Below, piece by piece: positions 18,678-29,480 of a stretch of DNA of 64,000 nucleotides. The DNA is taken from NCBI RefSeq assembly GCF_027244095.1, contig NC_069670.1, positions 13,473,320 to 13,537,319 of the forward strand, given 5' to 3'. Numbering within the stretch: the first letter of the stretch is position 1; each line of letters starts with the position of its first letter. Source of the DNA: Hemicordylus capensis (Eukaryota; Chordata; Lepidosauria; Squamata; Cordylidae). The translations under genes were made by a program, and so were the position numbers. The notes below the pieces were generated by a model. It saw nothing but the letters and a program-made list of their open reading frames with translations. It ran no database searches and was not told the DNA's origin.

Positions 18678-19190
18678 CTAGATTCTTCCACCTGCCCCCT
18701 CGTTCCAACAGAACGGATGGCCAGCAGCACCACTAGCCCCTCCTCGTGCCTTGCAGTACCCCAGTCTGGCTGCTCCTTTCCCCTCCGTCCCTCAGCCAGG
18801 CGTCCCTCCCACTTTGCTCTGTGGCCCCCCATTGGTGGGGAGGCTCAGATGCCCTTGAGGCCTGTGCCGCTCTTGAGCGGGGTGTGTGTGTGTGTTTCCC
18901 AGCTGATGCCCGGCAGAGCCAGGAGAGCGGAGGGAGTTCTGCTCTGCTGTAGATCAAGTGTGGGCGTGGTAACCTGGGGGTGGGGGGACAATCCTATGCC
19001 AGTCAGTACCTTCACGGGCTGTTTCCTTCTCTCTCGCAGTCAGATGCAGCCTGCCTCCAAACCCGGTGGGCGAGCCAGCTGAAGAGGTTGTAGTACAGGA
19101 CCAAGCCGGAGTCCTTCCTGTCCGGTTATTTCAAGTCGTCTTGGTTTTTATAGTTCTTCCCATTAAAAATGCCTTTCCCCCTCCCGTTTA
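18598..19190 (+). other. ILF2 3' UTR with possible 3' UTR intron and poly(A) signal
   Basis: Nine bases after the TGA there is a good donor (cccag/gtagga), and a strong acceptor (ctctctcgcag) ends near 19039. An intron of about 430 bp containing a GA repeat may therefore be spliced from the 3' UTR. An ATTAAA poly(A) signal lies at 19162-19167. About 400 bp separate it from the SNAPIN poly(A) signal on the other strand. Confidence 0.65.
18646..18675. repeat. (GA)n microsatellite
   Basis: About 14 GA units just after the ILF2 stop codon region, inside the possible 3' UTR intron. Confidence 0.9.
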
Positions 19191-19584
19191 AGAGCTGTTG
19201 ATGGTTTGTCTCGGTACTCGACTGCCTGTCTTGGTTTTCATCTGCTGCAAATGCTGTTAACAAGATCTCCAACTACTGGCCCTAAAACAGCACTGGTTTA
19301 ATGGAAGCAGCACCTCTGTCCTTGTGGGTGGGAAGTGGAACCCTTACACAGAATAGAGGCCCTCTGCTTGGGGAGACGCCCCTTATACAAAGCCTGCTCA
19401 GTTAACTTTGCACTTCAGGGGGCTGAACGGATAACCCCCAACCCTTTTGCCTGATCCTTCTTCTCTCATCTCCGACTATTACCCCAGGTAAACGCTAGCA
19501 ATTTAAACGTAATCTTATTTAGACTCCAAACCAGGAATGCTACAGAGAGAGAGAACACGAATGTGAGTAGAGTAGCAGTAATAT

Positions 19585-19590
19585 TTTATT
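19585..19590 (-). terminator. SNAPIN poly(A) signal
   Basis: AATAAA on the minus strand, about 355 bp beyond the SNAPIN stop codon; it defines a 3' UTR of roughly 375 nt. Confidence 0.7.
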
Positions 19591-19945
19591 GCACCAGTAG
19601 GAGGCACTCTTCTTGTCCACCTTGTGTTACTCATGGACCACTAACCAGCCACTTGCACCAACTTCACCTTACTGGGTCCCTCAAGGAAGCACTGAAGGGG
19701 ACCCAGCCCCTGCCCCCATCTGTAGGGTGAAGCTGTTAAATCTGCAGTAGTTTCCTCACCTACTACATGGAGGCTTCCTGCACAGCGCAATGTCCAAGCT
19801 TACACCCAGCTGAAGTCCTCCTCTGTCCGCTTCATGGTGTGCTAGCAGTCACTTGCATGCTAGCAGTCACTGCAGAGGAGAAGGCTGCAGCCCCAGAAAT
19901 CGCACGTGACTTCTGGCACTCTGTCCACGCCTAAGGCCCACTTCC

Positions 19946-21926
19946 TCATTTGCTGGGGGAGCCGTGGGGGTAGCTGCCGCTGACTTCCAACATGGCCTTC
20001 CTGCGGGCAGTCTCCCTTGCCACATTGTGGTTGAGTCTTCTCAGCCGCTCCTGGGGAAACGGTCAGCAAAAGAGGATTCTCAAGACGGCTAAGCCAACAC
20101 ACTACTTAAAAAGCTTATAGACCTCTTGATGCGAAGGAAACGTCAGCAACTGTCTGCAGAATTGTATCCTGTGCTACCAATCCTAAAGCTTCTTGTATGC
20201 TAAGTTTTTTTGTTTGTCCTGCACCTTCCCAGAACTGTGAAGGCTTACAGGGCTCCAGCCAAGTCCCTTTCTGGCACTACAGATCGGAGGAGCAAGGAGA
20301 AAAATTGTGACTAAATGGGCTGGCCTGTTGAAATCATACCTCCAAGAAAAACTAGCTTCCCCCACTTACAGCAGCATACTCATTTATCATTCTCATGATT
20401 GGGGAGCATAGAAGTGTTGATGTACCTGTGCATTCTGCAGAATATTGTTCACAAGGACAACTCTTCGCCGGGCATTGAGCAGTTTCTTGACGTAGGGGTC
20501 CAGGTCAAGTGCTACCTTCTGGTCCTCGTTGATTCGGCAGAGCTCTGGCGGGGGTGGAGATGAGAAAACAAGGCAGTTTTAGGCCCGCAGACTCCTTGGG
20601 TTTAATACCACAAGTAGCCTCTTGTACCCAGTAACTGTGACGGATCAGACTTAGCATTGTGTGTCCAAAACAGCATCACTCCTACAGATGAGTTGGAGAA
20701 GGTGCAGGGTTGACACACCTATTCTTACTGCAGGCTTAATCATGGAAGCCAGCCAGATCACAATAATTTTATCACTCACATCACCAGCTGCAATTTTGTC
20801 TTAAGTTGTAGGGGAAAGATCCAGGAGGAGTGTAATGCTCCTTCCTTGGTTCCTTAGAGGCAGTGTGGATTATTTTACAGGGCATCCATCCCAAGTTCTA
20901 TGGTCATCCTGGGCAGAAGAAATGAGGCAAGCAGAGGGGCTGTTCTCTAAAGCAAGCATCCCGCCGGGGCCAATCCTTAGTGCAAAACAAGAACACAGCT
21001 ACTTCACTTCTCCAGAGGAAACAGTGCAAAGCTTAATAATCTTCACCTGACGAGTGAAGTGCTCCCATACTAATGGGGAGGTAACTTTATTACTAGCTGG
21101 AAAAGGGTAACTTCTCTCTCAACTTCAGAGAAGAGGTTTTATTTTGTATTATAGACAGCTGCAGCCTGCCTTTCCAAACCAAAAAGCACACTCCAGGCAA
21201 TACATATAACGAAACAAACCACAGTTGCCAAAATTAAGAAGCCAGGTTCTCACTTTGCATTCCTTCTCCACTGGTGCTTACCTGTGGCGAGGCTGTCAAT
21301 GTGTTCCCGCAGTTCAACTTGGCTTTCTCTACCAGATTTGGAAGGAGAAAGAGAAAAATTAGACTTGCAAATTACTGCACAAAGCTGAGCAGCCCACAAG
21401 ACGAGTGTCAGCCTTGGGACAAAAATTCCAATGCCCTCAACAAACCTCGGGGGAGAACCGCTGCCTGTCAGTGTTGACAAGACTGACTTAGGTATTGTCA
21501 AGGGTCAGACTCGGTAGAAGGCTGCTTCCCACGAGTTTTCCTTCCGGCTGAATGGGGCTGTAGCCCAAGGGGCAGGACACACTATTGGCTTGCAGAAGGT
21601 CCCAGGCTGAATCCCTGGCCGGATCTCCAGCGGGGAAAGACCCCTAAGCCTGAAACCTTGGAGAGCTGCTGCCAGTCAGTGTCAACAATACTGAACTAGA
21701 CAGGCCAGAAGCCGGACTCGGTAGGAAGCAGTTTCCTCTGCCCCGCCAAGGGAGAGGAGCCCCGCCACCAGCAGCAGCCCTACCTGACCGCATGGACGTG
21801 GGTGTCCAGCTGCCGCACGGCAGGGCTCAGGAACTCCAGCAGCCCTTCCGCGAAGAGGTCCCTGGCCGGAGGACCCGCCGGGCTGGCCGGACCCGAGGGG
21901 GCCGCTGGGGTTGCCGGAGCTGCCAT
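19946..21926 (-). CDS. SNAPIN: SNAPIN, complete, 4 exons
   Basis: SNAPIN is a small helical subunit of BLOC-1 and BORC. It binds SNAP-25 and links endosomes, lysosomes and synaptic vesicles to fusion and transport machinery. Exons on the minus strand: 21784-21926, 21282-21328, 20426-20544, 19946-20050. They sum to 414 nt (137 aa; human 136) with matching phases. The N terminus is a short Ala/Pro-rich stretch, then RDLFAEGLLEFLSPAVRQLD, ESQVELREHIDSLAT, the coiled-coil region LCRINEDQKVALDLDPYVKK, and the C terminus ERLRRLNHNVARETARRKAM. All are highly similar to mammals apart from the variable first 20 residues. The ATG at 21926 is the only one in good context before the conserved block. It lies tail-to-tail with ILF2, as in mammals. 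Its 5' region has been copied into the tandem array to the right. Confidence 0.97.
21545..21735 (+). mobile_element. tRNA-derived SINE in SNAPIN intron 1
   Basis: 'gcttgcagaaggtcccaggc', 'gagctgctgccagtcagtgt' and 'ggactcggtaggaagcag' follow the family order. It lies about 50 bp from the SNAPIN exon 1 donor. Confidence 0.75.
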
Positions 21927-22560
21927 GACAGCTGCTTGGCCCTCGCCGCCGCAAGGCCTGCCGGGAGAACTTTGGCCAAGGCTGCCCCAGAATGGACAGC
22001 GCAGAGGGAAGGCGGAGGAGGCGGAAATAGAGGGCAGCGACCTCTCGCGAGCGTCTGCGCGGGAGGTCCCGAGGGAAGCGGTAGAGGCAGGAAAAGGCAA
22101 GAGTAGCAGACGCAGATGCAAATTCCAGGCTCGCCTTCCTAGTTTTTTTTTTGGTTTGTTTGTTTGTTTCGCCTTTCCCAAGGAAGCGGCGTTTAGTCAA
22201 TACCGTGTTTGTGCCCCCTCACCAAAAAGCCCCCAAAGGCACCAGCGAAGAGAACTCCCACGCCTCCCCTATCTCATTACAAAGCAACCCCGTCTTCTCC
22301 TCGTCACTCAACCAAGTGTTTGAGAACCTGCTCTCTCAGACTCGTCCTAAACCCACAACTGACAACCCTCGGACTACATTTGGTTGCGGTTTTGTTTGTT
22401 GTTTGTTTGTTTTAAGTTGCTCTGCCGGTAACCGAAAACGTCCCCGAGAGAAGAGTCACTCTACCCTTTTCTTATCTCTGTGAAGGAAAACCCTTCAAAG
22501 GATGCTGGGAAATGGAGTTCGCGGCTGAGATAATGGCGAAGAGATTTTTGGCGCGCAGAG
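21927..22560 (-). promoter_or_regulatory. SNAPIN 5' UTR and promoter (parent copy of the amplified unit)
   Basis: This GC-rich, TATA-less region contains TCTCGCGAG at 22043-22051, the palindromic element bound by BANP. Further out are a ZNF143/SBS-like 'ggatgctgggaaatgg' near 22501 and an E2F-like TTTTTGGCGCGC at 22545-22556. The same motif order recurs in three tandem copies to the right. The duplicated homology begins near 21993, so the SNAPIN start codon itself is not included in the copies. Confidence 0.65.
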
Positions 22561-22689
22561 ATGGCCCTGGAAATGGAGTTCTTCCTCCTTCAAAGCAAGA
22601 GGCTCCGTAGTGGTGGCTTTATTAAAGGGGGTGCACAACCCAAATGCCTCTGTGGGCCGAGACCAAGCGTGACTTGGCGTGCAGAGGCC

Positions 22690-25600
22690 GAGCTCAAATT
22701 TGAAACAAAAATTGTAATACATATAAGCCAGTCTAGCCTCCGCTCTCTGCAGTTCATAAATGTGGCCACAGGAGGGCACCCTTTTGCCACACAGGGAAAA
22801 CGCATTGCCCATTGCCTTACATGTAGCCTAGCCTCAGCTTGCTGCAGTGTGAAAAAGTGACCACAGGAGGGCACCCTTTCGCCACACCAGTAAAATGCAC
22901 TGCCCATTGCCATACATATAGCCTATTCTCAGCTCACTGCTCACTTTTCACGCCAGGAAAATGCATTGCCCATTGCCAAATATATAGCCTAGCCTAGCCC
23001 AGCCTCAACTTGCTGCAGTACAAAAAATCAGCCACAGGAGGGCACTCTTTTGCCACGCCAGGAAAATGCACTGCTCTTTGCCATGTATATTCTAAAAGTA
23101 TTTTAATTGCTTTTAAACGGTTTTGTTTTTGAATTGTTTTAATATTGTTTTTAGCACTATGTTTTTAATTGTGTGTTTTTTATGTCTTTTAAATGTTGAT
23201 GTACACCACCCAGAGCTTCTGGATAGGGTGGTTTATAAATGTAATAAATAAAATAATAATAATAATAAATAATATAGCCTACCCTGGGCCCTCTGCAGTG
23301 CAGAAAAGTGGCCACAGGAGGGCACTCTTTTGCCATAGCAGGAAAATGCATTGCCCTTTGCCATACATGTCGCATAGCCTCAGCTCAAGCAGTAAAGTGG
23401 CCACAGAAGGGTAGGCTATGCATTTTCCAGGTGTAATAGCTATAGGCAATGCATTTTCCTCTGCACTTTGCTCGGACCGAGCAGCGGGGCATTGACGTCA
23501 GGTCAAGCCCGCCGGACAGCGCAGAGGCTCACGAGAAGGACAGGGCAACGACTTCTCGCGAGCGCCTGCGCGGGAGGTCCCGAGGGAGGGAAGCGGTAGA
23601 GGTAGGAAAAGCCAAGAATGGCTGACGCAGATGCAAGTTCCAGGCTCGTCTGTCTTGGTTGTGCCGAGCGGGAAGTGCCGCCAAGCCGTGATTGGGCAAT
23701 ACCATGTTTGTGCCCCCTCCCCAAAAAGCCCCCAAAGGCACCAGCTGCAAAGACAGCTCCCCTCTCTCTTTACCAAGCTCCCCCGTCTTTTCCCCGTCAC
23801 TCAACCACGTGACTGAGAACCGGCTCTCTCTCAAACTCGTCCTAAACCCACAACTGACCACCCCCAGACTACATTTGGTTGTGGTTTTGTTTGTTTGTTT
23901 GTTTTAAGTTGCTCTGCCGGTAACCGAAAACGTCCCCGAGAGGAGAGTCACTCCAGCCTTTTCGTATCTCTATAAAGAAAAACCCTTCAAAGGATGCTGG
24001 GAAATGGAGTTCGTGTCTGAGATAATGGCGAAGAGATTTTTGGCGCGCAGAGATGGCTGGGAAATGGAGTTCTTCTTCCTTCCAAGCAAGAGGCGCCGTA
24101 GTGGTGGCTTTTTTAAACGGGGTGCACAACCCAAAAGCCCCGGTGGGCCGAGACCAAGCGTGACTTGGCGTGCAGGGGCCGAACCCGCCGAGCTCAAATC
24201 TGAAACAAAAATTGCAATAAATATAGCCTGCCTAGCCACCGCTCACTGCAGTTCATAAAAGTGGCCACAGGAGGGCACCCTTCTGCTACACCAGTAAAAT
24301 GCACTGCCCATTGCCATACATATAGCCTATTCTCAGCTCACCGCAGTGCAGAAAAGTGGCCATAGAAAGCTAGGCTAGGTATTTTCCTGGTGTGGCAGAA
24401 GAGTGCCCTCCTGTGGCTGATTTTTTGTACTGCAGCAGGATGAGGCTAGGTCATATATATGGCAATAGACAATACATTTTCCTGGCCTGAAAATGTATTG
24501 CCCATTGCCATACGCATAGCCTAGCCTCATCTTGCTGCAGTACAAAAAATCAGCCACAGGAGGGCACTCTTCTGCCACACCAGGAAAATGCACTGCCCAT
24601 TGCCATACATATAGCCTATTCTCAGCTCCCTGCAGTGCAGAAAAGTGGCCAAAAAATGCTAGGCTATGTATTTTCCTGGTGTGGCAGAAGAGTGCCCTCC
24701 TGTGGCCAACTTTTTCCACTGCACTAGGATGAGACTAGGCTATATATATATGGCAATGGACAATGCATTTTAATGCCAGGAAAATGCATTGCCCATTGCC
24801 ATATATATAGCCTAGCCTAGCCCAGCCTCAACTTGCTGCAGTACAAAAAATCAGCCACAGGAGGGCACTCTTTTGCCACAGCAGGAAAATGCACTGCCCT
24901 TTGCAATGTATATTCTAAATGTATTTTAATTGCTTTTAAATGGTTTAAATTGTATTTGAATTGTTTTTATATATATTTTAGCACTATGTTTTTAATTGTG
25001 TTTTTAATGTCTTTTTAAAGCTGATGTACACCACCGAGAACTTCTGGATAGGGTGGTTTATAAATGTAATAAATAAAATAATAATAATAATAAATAATAT
25101 AGCCTACCCTGGGCCCTCTGCAGTGCAGAAAAGTGGCCACAGGAGGGCACTCTTTTGCCATAGCAGGAAAATGCATTGCCCTTTGCTATACATGTCGCCT
25201 AGCCTCAGCTCAAGCAGTAAAGTGGCCACAGAAGGCTAGGCTATGCATTTTCCAGGTGTAATAGCTATAGGCAATGCATTTTCCTCTGCACTTTGCTCGG
25301 ACCGAGCAGCGGGGCACTGACGTCAGGTCAAGCCCGCCGGACAGCGCAGAGGCTCACGAGAAGGACAGGGCAACGACTTCTCGCGAGCGCCTGCGCGGGA
25401 GGTCCCGAGGGAGGGAAGCGGTAGAGGTAGGAAAAGCCAAGAATGGCTGACGCAGATGCAAGTTCCAGGCTCGTCTGTCTTGGTTGTGCCGAGCGGGAAG
25501 TGCCGCCAAGCCGTGATTGGGCAATACCATGTTTGTGCCCCCTCCCCAAAAAGCCCCCAAAGGCACCAGCTGCAAAGACAGCTCCCCTCTCTCTTTACCA

Positions 25601-28600
25601 AGCTCCCCCGTCTTTTCCCCGTCACTCAACCACGTGACTGAGAACCGGCTCTCTCTCAAACTCGTCCTAAACCCACAACTGACCACCCCCAGACTACATT
25701 TGGTTGTGGTTTTGTTTGTTTGTTTGTTTTAAGTTGCTCTGCCGGTAACCGAAAACGTCCCCGAGAGGAGAGTCACTCCAGCCTTTTCGTATCTCTATAA
25801 AGAAAAACCCTTCAAAGGATGCTGGGAAATGGAGTTCGTGTCTGAGATAATGGCGAAGAGATTTTTGGCGCGCAGAGATGGCTGGGAAATGGAGTTCTTC
25901 TTCCTTCCAAGCAAGAGGCGCCGTAGTGGTGGCTTTTTTAAACGGGGTGCACAACCCAAAAGCCCCGGTGGGCCGAGACCAAGCGTGACTTGGTGTGCAG
26001 GGGCCGAACCCGCCGAGCTCAAATCTGAAACAAAAATTGCAATAAATATAGCCTGCCTAGCCACCGCTCACTGCAGTTCATAAAAGTGGCCACAGGAGGG
26101 CACCCTTCTGCTACACCAGTAAAATGCACTGCCCATTGCCATACATATAGCCTATTCTCAGCTCACCGCAGTGCAGAAAAGTGGCCATAGAAAGCTAGGC
26201 TAGGTATTTTCCTGGTGTGGCAGAAGAGTGCCCTCCTGTGGCTGATTTTTTGTACTGCAGCAGGATGAGGCTAGGTCATATATATGGCAATAGACAATAC
26301 ATTTTCCTGGCCTGAAAATGCATTGCCCATTGCCATACGCATAGCCTAGCCTCATCTTGCTGCAGTACAAAAAATCAGCCACAGGAGGGCACTCTTCTGC
26401 CACACCAGGAAAATGCACTGCCCATTGCCATACATATAGCCTATTCTCAGCTCCCTGCAGTGCAGAAAAGTGGCCAAAAAATGCTAGGCTATGTATTTTC
26501 CTGGTGTGGCAGAAGAGTGCCCTCCTGTGGCCAACTTTTTCCACTGCACTAGGATGAGACTAGGCTATATATATATGGCAATGGACAATGCATTTTAATG
26601 CCAGGAAAATGCATTGCCCATTGCCATATATATAGCCTAGCCTAGCCCAGCCTCAACTTGCTGCAGTACAAAAAATCAGCCACAGGAGGGCACTCTTTTG
26701 CCACAGCAGGAAAATGCACTGCCCTTTGCAATGTATATTCTAAATGTATTTTAATTGCTTTTAAATGGTTTAAATTGTATTTGAATTGTTTTTATATATA
26801 TTTTAGCACTATGTTTTTAATTGTGTTTTTAATGTCTTTTTAAAGCTGATGTACACCACCGAGAACTTCTGGATAGGGTGGTTTATAAATGTAATAAATA
26901 AAATAATAATAATAATAAATAATATAGCCTACCCTGGGCCCTCTGCAGTGCAGAAAAGTGGCCACAGGAGGGCACTCTTTTGCCATAGCAGGAAAATGCA
27001 TTGCCCTTTGCTATACATGTCGCCTAGCCTCAGCTCAAGCAGTAAAGTGGCCACAGAAGGCTAGGCTATGCATTTTCCAGGTGTAATAGCTATAGGCAAT
27101 GCATTTTCCTCTGCACTTTGCTCGGACCGAGCAGCGGGGCACTGACGTCAGGTCAAGCCCGCCGGACAGCGCAGAGGCTCACGAGAAGGACAGGGCAACG
27201 ACTTCTCGCGAGCGCCTGCGCGGGAGGTCCCGAGGGAGGGAAGCGGTAGAGGTAGGAAAAGCCAAGAATGGCTGACGCAGATGCAAGTTCCAGGCTCGTC
27301 TGTCTTGGTTGTGCCGAGCGGGAAGTGCCGCCAAGCCGTGATTGGGCAATACCATGTTTGTGCCCCCTCCCCAAAAAGCCCCCAAAGGCACCAGCTGCAA
27401 AGACAGCTCCCCTCTCTCTTTACCAAGCTCCCCCGTCTTTTCCCCGTCACTCAACCACGTGACTGAGAACCGGCTCTCTCTCAAACTCGTCCTAAACCCA
27501 CAACTGACCACCCCCAGACTACATTTGGTTGTGGTTTTGTTTGTTTGTTTGTTTTAAGTTGCTCTGCCGGTAACCGAAAACGTCCCCGAGAGGAGAGTCA
27601 CTCCAGCCTTTTCGTATCTCTATAAAGAAAAACCCTTCAAAGGATGCTGGGAAATGGAGTTCGTGTCTGAGATAATGGCGAAGAGATTTTTGGCGCGCAG
27701 AGATGGCTGGGAAATGGAGTTCTTCTTCCTTCCAAGCAAGAGGCGCCGTAGTGGTGGCTTTTTAAAAGTGGGTGCACAACCCAAAAGCCCCGGTGGGCCG
27801 AGACCAAGCGTGACTTGGCGTGCAGGGGCCGAACCCGCCGAGCTCAAATCTGAAACAAAAATTGCAATAAATATAGCCTGCCTAGCCACCGCTCACTGCA
27901 GTTCATAAAAGTGGCCACAGGAGGGCACCCTTCTGCCACACCATGAAAATGCATGGCCCATTGCCAGACGTCTAGCCTAGCCTCAGCTTGCTGCAGTGTG
28001 AAAAAGTGGCCACAGGAGGGCACCATTTCGCCACACCAGTAAAATGCACTGCCCATTGCCATACATATAGCCTATTCTCAGCTCACCGCAGTGCAGAAAA
28101 GTGGCCATAGAAAGCTAGGCTAGGTATTTTCCTGGTGTGGCAGAAGAGTGCCCTCCTGTGGCTGATTTTTTGTACTGCAGCAGGATGAGGCTAGGTCATA
28201 TATATATATGGCAATAGACAATACATTTTCCTGGCCTGAAAATGCATTGCCCATTGCCATACGCATAGCCTAGCCTCATCTTGCTGCAGTACAAAAAATC
28301 AGCCACAGGAGGGCACTCTTCTGCCACACCAGGAAAATGCACTGCCCTTTGCCTTGTATATTCTAAAAGTATTTTAATTGCTTTTAAATGGTTTTAATTG
28401 TTTTTATATTGTTTTTAGCACTATGTTTTAATTGTTTTTTGTAATGTCTTTTAAAAGTTGATGTACACCACCCAGAGCCTCTGGATAGCGTGGTTTATAA
28501 ATGTAATAAATAAAATAATAATAATAAATAATATAGCCTACCCTCGGCTCTCTGCAGTGCAGAAAAGTGGCCATAGGAGGGCACTCTTCTGCCACACCAG

Positions 28601-28790
28601 GAAAATGCACTGCCCTTTGCGATGCATATTCTAAAAGTATTTTAATTGGTTTTAAATGGTTTTAATTGTTTTTTTAATTGTTTTTATATTGTTTTTAGCA
28701 CTATAGTCTTAATTGTGTGTTTTTTATTTCTTTTAAAAGTTGATGTACACCACCCAGAGCTTCTGGATAGGGTTGTTTATAAATGTAATA

Positions 28791-28850
<60 letters not shown>

Positions 28851-29480
28851 TATAGCCTAACCTCAGCTCTCTGCAGTGCAGAAAAGTGGCCACAGGAGGG
28901 CACCCTTCTGCCACACCATGAAAATGCATTGCCCATTGCCATACGTATAGGCTAGCCTCATCTTGCTGCAGTGTGAAAAAATAGCCACAAGAGGGCACCC
29001 TTTTGCCACACCATGAAAGTGCATTGTCCTTTGCCATACACATAGCCTAGTCTCATCCTGCTGCAGTGCAGAAAAGTGGCCACAGGAGGGCACTCTTTCA
29101 CCACACCAGGAAAATGCATGGCCCATTGCCATACATTTAGCCTAGCCTCAGCTCATTGCTGTGCAGAAAAGTGTCCACAGAAGGCTAGGCTATGCATTTT
29201 CCTAGTGTGGCCAATGAGTGCTCTCCTGTGGCCACTTTTCTGCACTGCAGCAAGCTGAGGTTTGGCTGTATCAGGCCTGCTCAACTTAGCTCCCCCCCCC
29301 CAGCTGTATTTGCACTACAAATCTCACAATCCCCTGCCACAGTAGCCAATAGCCAGGGCTTATGAGAGTTGTAGGCCAACATCTGCAGGAGGGCCGAAAC
29401 TGAGCAACCCTGAGCTATATCTATGGCAATGGGCAATGCCTTTTCCTGGTGTGGCAATAGAGTGCCCTCCTGTGGCCACT
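22690..29480. repeat. Minisatellite of ~95-bp units with CTCF-like cores
   Basis: The subrepeat consensus runs: 'gcctagcctcagcttgctgcag', 'tgcagaaaagtggccacagg', 'agggcactcttttgcc', 'acaccaggaaaatgcactgc', 'ccattgccatacatata'. About two dozen copies lie within and beyond the 1825-bp units. Examples on the plus strand are near 22749, 22861, 23033, 23313, 24265, 24551, 24855, 25137, 28304, 28900 and 29080. Reversed copies (tgccctcctgtggc) lie near 24406, 24693, 26231, 26518, 28150 and 29466. The core GGCCACAGGAGGGCAC resembles the CTCF core. Confidence 0.85.
28786..28852. repeat. (TAA)n microsatellite
   Basis: A roughly 65-bp uninterrupted ATA/TAA tract grown from the 3' tail of a retroposon inside the minisatellite region. 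Confidence 0.9.

Larger units (their letters stand above)
22000..29480. repeat. Tandem array of SNAPIN-promoter-containing units (1825-bp period)
   Basis: Three units (beginning about 23471, 25296 and 27121) repeat with an exact 1825-bp period. Units 1 and 2 differ at only a few bases. An older, diverged copy (about 22000-23470) is attached to SNAPIN itself. Each unit contains, in order: SNAPIN promoter/5' UTR homology with TCTCGCGAG (23554-23562, 25379-25387, 27204-27212); an inverted CCAAT box; TATAAAG (for example 23971-23977); the ZNF143-like and E2F-like boxes; then several subrepeats of about 95 bp in both orientations; and a retroposon 3' tail ending in (taa)n. Unit 3 departs from the others after about 27,940 by gaining an extra subrepeat, and it decays rightward into further subrepeats and a long (TAA)n tract. 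Confidence 0.9.

Noticed and set aside
23498-23861. Minus-strand frames of 73-110 codons repeated in each tandem unit
   Set aside because: They overlap the GC-rich promoter homology in several frames at once and show no conservation beyond the recent copying.
24004-24258. 84-codon plus-strand open frame (begins MEFVSEIMAKRF) repeated in each tandem unit
   Set aside because: It is preserved only because the units are nearly identical. The diverged parental copy does not keep the frame, and it runs from promoter sequence into minisatellite. No family resemblance.
22000-29480. CRISPR array
   Set aside because: Repeats are long, imperfect, in both orientations and without unique spacers, in a eukaryotic context.
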